The translations under genes were made by a program, and so were the position numbers. The notes below the pieces were generated by a model. It was not told the origin of the DNA. It did not search any database and worked only from the letters and a program-made list of their open reading frames with translations. Below are positions 1 to 5,595 of a stretch of DNA of 5,595 nucleotides, piece by piece. How positions within the stretch are numbered: the stretch's first letter is position 1; each line of letters starts with the position of its first letter. This DNA is from an uncultured Clostridia bacterium (GTDB lineage: Bacteria; Bacillota; Clostridia; Christensenellales; CAG-917). The stretch is from the NCBI GenBank assembly GCA_947629635.1, contig CANREO010000067.1, forward strand, positions 1 through 5,595, written 5' to 3'.

Positions 1-3000
1 AACAGTTGCGCGGCAAGAAGATGCAGGACGTCATTTTCGCCGGCACCGAGAAGCGCAAAAGCATGTCTTATTGCGAGGTCTCGCTTGTATTCAACAACGA
101 GGATAAGCGCTATTTTCCCACGTTGCCGTACGACGAAGTGATTGTCACGCGCAAGCTGGACAGAAGCGGATTGAGCGAATACTATCTCAATCGCACGAGG
201 ACACGTAGAACCGATATTATAAACCTCTTCCGCGACACGGGCGTCGGAAGAGACGGATATTCGATAAAAGGGCAAGGCAAAGTAAGGGAGATATTATCTT
301 CAAAGCCCACCGAGCGCAGAGCTATCTTCGAAGAAGCTGCTGGGATTTCGGCAAGTCGCGACGACAGAAACAAATCGCTCGGCGACCTCGCTAAAGCCGC
401 CGCTAATATAGCCAATATCAACGAGGTCATCGCAGAGATAGAAAGGCAAATAGTTCCTCTCAAAAGGCAGGCTGAGGCTGCGACGAAATATTTCGCGCTG
501 AAAGACGAGCTCAAACGCAAAGAGGTAAATCTATATCTTTATAAATTCGAAAACAACAGAGCCACCAAACAAAAAATTTCCGCAAATATATCCGCGACGG
601 AGCGCGACCTTAAGGATAAAGACGCCGAGTTCAAAAGTTGCGCCGACAAGTACGACGCGTGCATAAAAGAATCGCAACAGATAGATATCGCTTATTCTGC
701 AAGCACGGCTGAACTTACGGAACTTAAGGTAGACGCCGAAAAGATGAAGGGAGACGCAGTCCTTTTGAAGGAAAGGATCGCCAACGTTCAGGCGGATATA
801 AACAGACTCGGCGAGGATCTGAAAGAGACGGACGCCGAGCTTGTTGCGACAGAGCAATTGATTTTGCGCGCAAAAGAGAAAAAGGGAGAAAAACTTGCGG
901 ACTATATCGCCATATCCAAGCGCTTGGAAGCGCTTTCGGAAAGAAGCAATTCTCTGAAGCGTTCGTTGGAGGGCAAAGAGAGCGAGCTTGCGCGCAGAAA
1001 CGACGAATATGTGCAGGCTATGGAGGAGTACAGCAGCCTGAAATCCAACTATACCGAGTTCGCCGCGGAAAAGGGCATGAATGAGGAGAGAGCCAGAAAT
1101 CTGCTCGAACTTATCAATCAAAAAAAGCGTAGCCTTGACGAGCAAAAGACAAATGCCGCGATATACGAGTCATCGTCCAAAGCGTGTCATGAAAAAACGC
1201 GCGAATGTATGACGGCATACAATGAGGCGTTGTATGGCAGAAACGAGGCCAAAGAGGCGATAAAGGCGTATGACGACGATATCGTCAACTTGAACGCGAA
1301 GCTCGGTCAGGCAGAGGGAGCCGTAGCGCTTTACACAAACATAAAGAATGAATATTCCGGATATCAGGACGCCGTCAGACATCTCATGCAGGACGCCAAA
1401 CACGATCCGTCGCTCGCGTCGAAAATTTGGGGCGTCGTCGCTCAGGCGATCAACGTGCCCATGGAGTATGAGGCGGCTATAGAATATGCCTTGGGCGGCG
1501 CTATGCAAAACGTACTCGTGGAATCCGAGGAAGCCGCGAACGAACTTATCCGTTATCTCAAACAAAAAGGTTATGGGAGAGCGACTTTCAGACCGCTGAC
1601 CTCCTGTCGTCCTCACGGTATCCCCGAAGAGTGTAAGAGCATACTCAAAGAGCCCGGATGTTACGGCCTCGCCTGCGACCTTGTGAGTTATGAGCCTAAG
1701 TTTGAAAAATTTGTGCAGACATTGCTTGGTTCGACGGTTGTAGTAAACAACATCGACAACGGCGTTATGCTGTATAAAAAGTACGGCAGGGCAATAAAAA
1801 TCGTCACTTTGGACGGCGAGATCCTTGCCAGGAGCGGCGAAATTACGGGCGGATCGCGCAGAAATCAGACCCAGGGTCTGCTGACGCAGGAGAAAAAGAT
1901 AGAAATTGCAAAGCAAAATTACGAAAAGATCAAAAACAATATAGCTTTGCTCAAGACGCAGAGGGCGGAGAGAGAAGAAGAAGTTGTTGCTTTGGACGCC
2001 AAACTTGAAGAGATAAGCCTTGAATTGTCTCAGCTTCGCACCGAAAGCGGTACTCTCGACGAAAAATCGAAGAGAGCAAACGATTTATCCCTGACGCTGG
2101 AAAAAGAAATCGAAGAGAACTCGAAAGAATATGAACGCGTGAGACAAAACATAAAGCAACTGCAGGATAAGCTCGATTCCGTAGACGAACTCGAAAGAGT
2201 GACCAATCAAAAAAGAGAGGAGTTCAACGCTTTGAGAGAGACGTCCAAGGGCGATAATTCTCGCGAAAAATCGGAGAGTGAACTGCTTGCCGAGCAAGTG
2301 ACGGAATTGAAACTCGAAGGGCTTGCGAAGAAGAATGAGCTTGACACGTGCGAGGCGGATTTGCATCGCTATACCATGCAGAAAGAGAGCCTGGAGGACG
2401 ACAAACTTACGATCGTAGGCGAACTTAAAAACAGAGAGGAGGCGCTTAAAAATTTAATGAGCGCTCCTCAGAGGACAAACTTTTCGGCAGAGGATGAAAA
2501 ACGCATCGCCGAACTTGAACAAAGTATAGCCGACTTTTCCGAGCGCAAGCGCAGACTTTCAGACGAAATAACCGATCTGGACGTGAGAAAAAACAGAGTT
2601 ATGGAAGAGCGCAACGCCATAAATGAAAAGAGAGTACGCTATGAAAATATGTTGAACAACGTCGATATAGAAATGAACTCTATGCAGGCGTATATTCTTG
2701 AAAATTACGATTTGACTTATGCCGGTGCGAAAGAATTGCGAGACGACGACTTCGATCCGCATGGCGCAAACGCGGCGATCACCGACCTAAAGAGGGCTAT
2801 TGCGCGCCTCGGAGACGTCAATCCTCTTGCTCTTGAAACGTTGAAGGAAACAGAGGAGAGATTGAACAAAAATCTGGCTCAGCGCGACGATTTACAGAAG
2901 GCGCACGACGACGTATTGAACATCATAGACAAGATCACCGAGAAGATGAAGGAACAATTCATGTCGGCTTTTGTCAGGATAAACGAAAACTTCGGCGAGG

Positions 3001-3434
3001 TATTTCGCCAGATATTCGGAGGCGGCAGGGCGGAACTCAGGCTCGACGACAGCGAGACGGACGACGTGCTTGAACAGGGCATAGAAATTATGGCGCAACT
3101 GCCCGGCAAAAAGTTGCAAAATCTCAGCCTGTTCAGCGGCGGCGAGGAGACGCTTATAGCAATATCCATACTGTTTGCCATCCTCAAACTGAAGCCGCTG
3201 CCTCTTTGCGTATTGGACGAAGTCGAGGCTGCGCTTGACGACACCAATACCAATCTGTTTGCGGAATATTTGAAAAAATTCAGCAGCGAAACGCAATTTA
3301 TAGTGATCACGCACAGGAAGCCTACCATGAGTCATGCGGACACCATCTACGGCGTGACGATGGAGGAAAAAGGCGTGACCAAGATAGTGTCGATAGAGTT
3401 CGAAGAGGCCGTAAAACAGGCAAAAGAGGATTGA
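1..3434 (+). CDS. smc: Chromosome segregation ATPase SMC, 5' end cut by window
   Basis: SMC forms a homodimer that, with ScpA and ScpB in the family, organises and compacts the chromosome. The frame is open from base 3; the TTG at 6 is an internal Leu codon inside the conserved QLRG/KMQDVIFAG stretch, so it is not the start. By alignment from memory with B. subtilis Smc, about 55 residues including Walker A are upstream, giving a full length near 1,197, normal for the family. Counting residue 1 at base 6: head region with GQGK and RAIFEEAAGIS motifs to about 116; coiled-coil arm to about 470; hinge about 473-616 (GRATF, TLDGEIL, ITGG); second arm to about 985 with LGDVNPLAL at 935-943; C-terminal head with GGGRAELRL, signature FSGGE (1043-1047), Walker B LCVLDE ending at 1072, D-loop ALDD and switch His 1103 in ITHRK. 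The catalytic Glu and His are kept. Oddities are SGGEET in place of SGGERA, a Lys before GQGK, loss of the usual KYK motif, and RSG in place of PGG in the hinge. The stop is TGA. Confidence 0.97.
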   Translation, partial: QLRGKKMQDVIFAGTEKRKSMSYCEVSLVFNNEDKRYFPTLPYDEVIVTRKLDRSGLSEYYLNRTRTRRTDIINLFRDTGVGRDGYSIKGQGKVREILSSKPTERRAIFEEAAGISASRDDRNKSLGDLAKAAANIANINEVIAEIERQIVPLKRQAEAATKYFALKDELKRKEVNLYLYKFENNRATKQKISANISATERDLKDKDAEFKSCADKYDACIKESQQIDIAYSASTAELTELKVDAEKMKGDAVLLKERIANVQADINRLGEDLKETDAELVATEQLILRAKEKKGEKLADYIAISKRLEALSERSNSLKRSLEGKESELARRNDEYVQAMEEYSSLKSNYTEFAAEKGMNEERARNLLELINQKKRSLDEQKTNAAIYESSSKACHEKTRECMTAYNEALYGRNEAKEAIKAYDDDIVNLNAKLGQAEGAVALYTNIKNEYSGYQDAVRHLMQDAKHDPSLASKIWGVVAQAINVPMEYEAAIEYALGGAMQNVLVESEEAANELIRYLKQKGYGRATFRPLTSCRPHGIPEECKSILKEPGCYGLACDLVSYEPKFEKFVQTLLGSTVVVNNIDNGVMLYKKYGRAIKIVTLDGEILARSGEITGGSRRNQTQGLLTQEKKIEIAKQNYEKIKNNIALLKTQRAEREEEVVALDAKLEEISLELSQLRTESGTLDEKSKRANDLSLTLEKEIEENSKEYERVRQNIKQLQDKLDSVDELERVTNQKREEFNALRETSKGDNSREKSESELLAEQVTELKLEGLAKKNELDTCEADLHRYTMQKESLEDDKLTIVGELKNREEALKNLMSAPQRTNFSAEDEKRIAELEQSIADFSERKRRLSDEITDLDVRKNRVMEERNAINEKRVRYENMLNNVDIEMNSMQAYILENYDLTYAGAKELRDDDFDPHGANAAITDLKRAIARLGDVNPLALETLKETEERLNKNLAQRDDLQKAHDDVLNIIDKITEKMKEQFMSAFVRINENFGEVFRQIFGGGRAELRLDDSETDDVLEQGIEIMAQLPGKKLQNLSLFSGGEETLIAISILFAILKLKPLPLCVLDEVEAALDDTNTNLFAEYLKKFSSETQFIVITHRKPTMSHADTIYGVTMEEKGVTKIVSIEFEEAVKQAKED

Positions 3435-3446
3435 CGTCTCAAAAAT

Positions 3447-3452
3447 AAGGAG
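3447..3452 (+). promoter_or_regulatory. Ribosome binding site of ftsY
   Basis: AAGGAG lies in the 30-nt gap after the smc stop, 12 nt before the ftsY ATG. The spacing is a little long, but no other start codon with a better site is present, and the protein from that ATG begins with the family-typical MGFF. No promoter or hairpin is apparent in the gap, so ftsY is most likely cotranscribed with smc. Confidence 0.75.
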
Positions 3453-3464
3453 ATAAGACAACGT

Positions 3465-4358
3465 ATGGGATTTTTTCAAAAAATAGCGCAAGGCATAAAA
3501 AAGACTAAAGAGGCTTTTGCCAAAAAGCTGTTTTTCGTATTTTCCGCAAGAGAACTCAACGACGAGTTTTATGAAGATCTCGAGGAGGCTTTACTGACGG
3601 CGGATGTGGGACTCGCTGCCACGGGCAAACTTATCGAGGAACTTAAAGAGGAGATCTTTGCGCGCAAGATAAAGCGTCCCGACGACGCCAAAGAAGTCTT
3701 GAGAGAACTTATGCGCGACGATATCGACTATGATATACCCGATTACGAATATCCTCTTGTAATATTGCTGTCCGGCGTAAACGGCGTGGGAAAGACCACA
3801 GCCGTAGGAAAGCTCGCTCACTTTTTTAAGGAGCAGGGCAAATCGGTCGTCGTCGCTGCGGCAGACACCTTCCGTGCCGCCGCAAGCGAACAACTCGAAG
3901 TATGGGGTGAACGCGCCGGCGTGCGCGTCATAAGACACAATGAGGGCGCGGACCCGGCGGCCGTTGTGTTTGACGCCATATCTTCGGCAAAGGCAAGAGG
4001 AAACGACGTTATACTTATAGACACCGCAGGCAGACTTCACAATAAAAAGAATCTGATGGCGGAACTTCAAAAGATATGCAGAGTTGTCGATCGGGAGCTT
4101 CCCGACGCGGATTTCAGGAAATATCTCGTACTTGACGCCACTACAGGGCAAAACGCGGTTGCACAAGCTAAGATATTCAGCGAAGATATTGACACGGACG
4201 GTATTATTTTGACCAAGTTGGACGGTACGGCAAAGGGCGGAGTAGTGGTCGCGATATCGGACGAGTTGGAACTCCCCGTAGTCTATGTCGGAGTAGGTGA
4301 AAAAATAGACGATCTGATCCCGTTTGACGCAAACGATTTTGTAGACGCGCTATTTTGA
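3465..4358 (+). CDS. ftsY: Signal recognition particle receptor GTPase FtsY
   Basis: FtsY is the membrane-associated receptor for the SRP. It binds Ffh through paired GTPase domains and hands the translating ribosome to the Sec translocon. The 297-residue protein starts with a Phe/Lys-rich amphipathic stretch (MGFFQKIAQGIKKTKEAF), which suits membrane attachment. The N domain follows with ALLTADVG at 42-49. The NG GTPase motifs are in order: G1 GVNGVGKTT at 104-112, DTFRAAA at 134-140, DTAGR at 186-190, TKLDGTAKGG from 250, and GVGEKIDDLIPFD from 276 near the C terminus. DATTGQNA before the G4 motif and DTFRAAA (rather than the DxYRPAA of Ffh) separate it from Ffh. There is no long acidic A domain as in E. 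coli, which is usual for Bacillota. The gene appears complete and unbroken, sits 30 nt downstream of smc, and is followed by an intrinsic terminator. Its partner Ffh is encoded two genes downstream. Confidence 0.98.
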   Translation: MGFFQKIAQGIKKTKEAFAKKLFFVFSARELNDEFYEDLEEALLTADVGLAATGKLIEELKEEIFARKIKRPDDAKEVLRELMRDDIDYDIPDYEYPLVILLSGVNGVGKTTAVGKLAHFFKEQGKSVVVAAADTFRAAASEQLEVWGERAGVRVIRHNEGADPAAVVFDAISSAKARGNDVILIDTAGRLHNKKNLMAELQKICRVVDRELPDADFRKYLVLDATTGQNAVAQAKIFSEDIDTDGIILTKLDGTAKGGVVVAISDELELPVVYVGVGEKIDDLIPFDANDFVDALF

Positions 4359-4381
4359 CTATCGTAAATCAAACTGTTTAG

Positions 4382-4412
4382 ATCGACGGGATGTCCCGTC
4401 GATTTTCATTTT
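4382..4412 (+). terminator. Rho-independent terminator after ftsY
   Basis: A perfect 9-bp stem pairs 4382-4390 (ATCGACGGG) with 4395-4403 (CCCGTCGAT) around the loop ATGT. The outer loop bases A and T could add a tenth pair. A T-rich tail, TTTTCATTTT, starts at the base of the stem. The tail is interrupted by CA, so some read-through is plausible. On the opposite strand the hairpin is not followed by a T-run, so it acts for + strand transcription. It begins 24 nt after the ftsY stop and should end the smc-ftsY transcript. Confidence 0.88.
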
Positions 4413-4442
4413 AAAATAAATTCAGATGTACTGTATTTTTGC

Positions 4443-4469
4443 TTGACACGGCGTTTGAAATATTATAAT
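4443..4469 (+). promoter_or_regulatory. Housekeeping (sigma-A type) promoter for ylxM-ffh
   Basis: A perfect -35 box TTGACA (4443-4448) and a perfect -10 box TATAAT (4464-4469) are separated by 15 bp, shorter than the usual 17. An overlapping -10, TAATAT at 4466-4471, would give 17 bp with 4 of 6 matches. The 40 bases just upstream (4403-4442) are about 80% A/T and could act as an UP element. Transcription would start around 4476-4480, leaving a leader of roughly 30 nt before the ylxM start. The position directly after the ftsY terminator supports a new transcription unit. Confidence 0.8.
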
Positions 4470-4500
4470 ATGTGTAAAGTAAATGTGCTTTATAGCTGTT

Positions 4501-4507
4501 GAGGTGA
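4501..4507 (+). promoter_or_regulatory. Ribosome binding site of ylxM, decides the start
   Basis: GAGGTGA matches the 16S anti-Shine-Dalgarno complement (AGGAGGTGA) over 7 bases. Its GAGG core lies 5 nt before the ATG at 4510. This favours 4510 over the in-frame ATG at 4483, which has no such site and would lie only a few bases from the predicted transcription start. Confidence 0.75.
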
Positions 4508-4509
4508 GT

Positions 4510-4836
4510 ATGGATAGGTTTATGATTTCCCAACTTAGGCGATATTACGGCGCTCTGCTCACCGAAAGGCAAAACGATATGTTGAGGCTTCGCTACGACG
4601 ACGATATGTCTTACGGCGAGATCGCAGAGGAACTTGACGTATCGAGGCAAGCTGTGCTCGACGGCATAAACAAGGGCGAAAAACACCTTGAAAAATTCGA
4701 AAGCGCCCTCCGTCTCGTCGAGCGCGACGCTTCTATCGAGGAGCTGTTGGCGCATATCGTAAGATCCGCGCGAAGCGGCGACGAAGAGAGCGTGATCGTT
4801 GCGGCCGACAGGATCAAGACCATTTTGGAGGAATAG
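4510..4836 (+). CDS. ylxM: YlxM / UPF0122 family helix-turn-helix protein
   Basis: This is a small cytoplasmic protein of 108 residues, close to the roughly 110 of B. subtilis YlxM. Family members resemble sigma factor region 4. They are encoded next to ffh in many Bacillota and are thought to be linked to the SRP pathway, but their exact role is unsettled. The helix-turn-helix is visible at residues 33-60: MSYGEIAEELDVSRQAVLDG followed by INKGEKHL. It is preceded by the typical LLTERQNDMLRLRYDDD segment (16-32). SRQAV is kept, while the usual YDNIKR after it reads LDGINK here. The C-terminal third is Glu/Arg-rich and probably helical. The start at 4510 is chosen for its Shine-Dalgarno site; the longer reading from 4483 would add nine residues (MCFIAVEVS) unlike the family. 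The gene is preceded by its own promoter and ends one base before ffh, so the two are very likely cotranscribed and perhaps translationally coupled. Confidence 0.93.
   Translation: MDRFMISQLRRYYGALLTERQNDMLRLRYDDDMSYGEIAEELDVSRQAVLDGINKGEKHLEKFESALRLVERDASIEELLAHIVRSARSGDEESVIVAADRIKTILEE
4827..4831 (+). promoter_or_regulatory. Ribosome binding site of ffh inside the end of ylxM
   Basis: GGAGG lies within the last two sense codons of ylxM (TTGGAGGAA before TAG), 6 nt ahead of the ffh ATG. This is optimal strength and spacing. Ribosomes finishing ylxM would cover the site, which suggests linked translation of the two genes. Confidence 0.85.
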
Positions 4837-4837
4837 T

Positions 4838-5595
4838 ATGGGCTTATTTGAAAATTTATCCGATAGGATGAATCACATATTTTCCAAGTTGCGCAACAAG
4901 GGCAAACTTACGGAGCTCGAGATAAAGCAGGCTATGCGCGAGATAAGAGTCGCGCTTTTGGAGGCTGACGTCAACTATTCCGTTGTGAAGGACTTTACTG
5001 CGCGCGTCAGCGAAAAGGCTCTGGGAGAAGATATCCTGAAATCTCTTACACCTGTGCAACAGATTATTAAGATAGTCAACGACGAGCTCGTTGCGCTTAT
5101 GGGATCAAAACATCAAAAGCTTGCCGTAAGCGACAGACAACCCACTATATATATGATGTGCGGATTGCAAGGCGCCGGCAAGACTACGATGTGCGGAAAA
5201 CTCGCCGCATATCTCAAAAAACAGGGAAAGAGGGTGTTGCTTGCCGCCGGCGACATTTACAGACCCGCGGCCATACAACAGTTGAAAGTCGTAGCGGGGA
5301 AGGCGCAGACTGAGTGCTTCGAGATGGGACAAACAGATCCTGTGAAGATCGCGAAAGGCGCTGTAGCATATGCTCTCAAAAATGCGTATGACACTGTGAT
5401 CATAGATACTGCGGGCAGATTGCACATAGACGAAAAATTGATGCAGGAGCTTGTAAATATCAAAAAGGCTGTAGATCCGACCGAAATTTTGCTTGTAGTC
5501 GACAGTATGACCGGTCAAGACGCGGTGACCGTGGCTGATACCTTCAACAAAACTTTGGACGTTACGGGAATTATAATGACAAAACTCGACGGAGA
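4838..5595 (+). CDS. ffh: Signal recognition particle GTPase Ffh (SRP54), 3' end cut by window
   Basis: Ffh is the protein of the bacterial SRP. It binds signal peptides on nascent chains and, with FtsY, delivers ribosomes to the membrane. The 252 visible residues cover the N domain (ALLEADVN at 39-46, SLTPVQQIIKIVNDEL following) and most of the GTPase domain: G1 GLQGAGKTT at 109-117, DIYRPAAIQQL from 139, DTAGRLHIDEKLM from 190, VVDSMTGQDAV, and TKLDG at 248-252, where the window ends. The expected continuation is DTRGGA. The end of the G domain and the Met-rich M domain that binds 4.5S RNA and signal sequences are outside. Full length in the family is about 445, so a little over half is seen. 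DxYRPAA and SMTGQDA distinguish it from FtsY. The start is secured by the GGAGG site and by MGLFENLSDR, close to the family's usual N terminus. All visible GTPase motifs look intact. Confidence 0.98.
   Translation, partial: MGLFENLSDRMNHIFSKLRNKGKLTELEIKQAMREIRVALLEADVNYSVVKDFTARVSEKALGEDILKSLTPVQQIIKIVNDELVALMGSKHQKLAVSDRQPTIYMMCGLQGAGKTTMCGKLAAYLKKQGKRVLLAAGDIYRPAAIQQLKVVAGKAQTECFEMGQTDPVKIAKGAVAYALKNAYDTVIIDTAGRLHIDEKLMQELVNIKKAVDPTEILLVVDSMTGQDAVTVADTFNKTLDVTGIIMTKLDG

Noticed and set aside
6..8. TTG as the start codon of a 1142-residue SMC
   Set aside because: The preceding codon CAG continues the conserved SMC sequence (QLRGKKMQDVIFAG), and the essential Walker A segment would be lost; the true start is upstream of the window.
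531..1145. Long minus-strand open frames across smc, such as this 204-codon one
   Set aside because: They are antisense to a well-conserved coding frame, are rich in Leu/Phe as expected from the complement of Glu/Lys codons, match no family I recognise and have no clear ribosome binding site or promoter.
2892..3491. 199-codon minus-strand open frame over the SMC C-terminal head and ftsY start
   Set aside because: It is antisense to the conserved signature and Walker B region of smc; its openness follows from codon bias on the coding strand.
4382..4403. Inverted repeat as an operator for a dimeric regulator of ylxM-ffh
   Set aside because: A GC-rich perfect stem followed directly by a T-rich tail just after the ftsY stop is fully explained as a terminator; an operator role cannot be excluded but has no independent support.
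4483..4485. ATG as the start of ylxM, giving 117 residues
   Set aside because: It has no ribosome binding site, lies only a few bases from the predicted transcription start, and adds nine residues not typical of the family; 4510 has a strong site.
4476..4509. Riboswitch or structured leader before ylxM
   Set aside because: The predicted leader is only about 30 nt, too short for a known riboswitch aptamer, and shows no convincing hairpin.

Overview
The window is a housekeeping stretch of a bacterial chromosome with four genes on the + strand, in the order smc (5' end missing) - ftsY - ylxM - ffh (3' end missing). This order, together with a YlxM/UPF0122 gene directly before ffh and an FtsY without the long acidic N-terminal domain, points to Bacillota, probably a class Clostridia lineage. 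Mixed codon use (CGC and AGA for Arg, frequent ATA for Ile, middling GC by eye) would suit an uncultured gut-type clostridium, but that part is a guess. No mobile element, CRISPR array, rRNA or tRNA gene is visible.

Bases 1-3434 carry nearly all of the SMC chromosome-condensation ATPase. Only about 55 N-terminal residues, including Walker A, lie upstream of the window. The Q-loop region, two long coiled-coil arms, the hinge and the C-terminal ATPase half are all present in one uninterrupted frame. After a 30-nt gap with a Shine-Dalgarno site, bases 3465-4358 encode FtsY, the signal recognition particle (SRP) receptor GTPase, complete at 297 residues.

The only sizeable non-coding stretch is 4359-4509 (151 nt). 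It holds a clean intrinsic terminator (4382-4412), an A/T-rich run, a near-consensus sigma-A type promoter (TTGACA at 4443, TATAAT at 4464) and the ylxM ribosome binding site. The four genes therefore look split into two transcription units, an upstream one ending with smc-ftsY and a new one starting with ylxM-ffh.

ylxM (4510-4836) encodes a 108-residue helix-turn-helix protein. Its last codons contain the Shine-Dalgarno site of ffh, which starts one base after the ylxM stop. ffh (4838 to the window end) encodes the SRP GTPase and is cut just after the TKLDG motif, so the rest of the G domain and the RNA- and signal-binding M domain are outside. Functionally, ftsY and ffh encode the receptor and particle GTPases of co-translational membrane targeting. 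smc acts in chromosome organisation and shares the locus by conserved gene order, not by a shared pathway.

I found no undescribed system here. The points worth a second look are the terminator/promoter break inside a conserved cluster and several substitutions at well-conserved SMC positions (signature motif, Q-loop neighbourhood, hinge).
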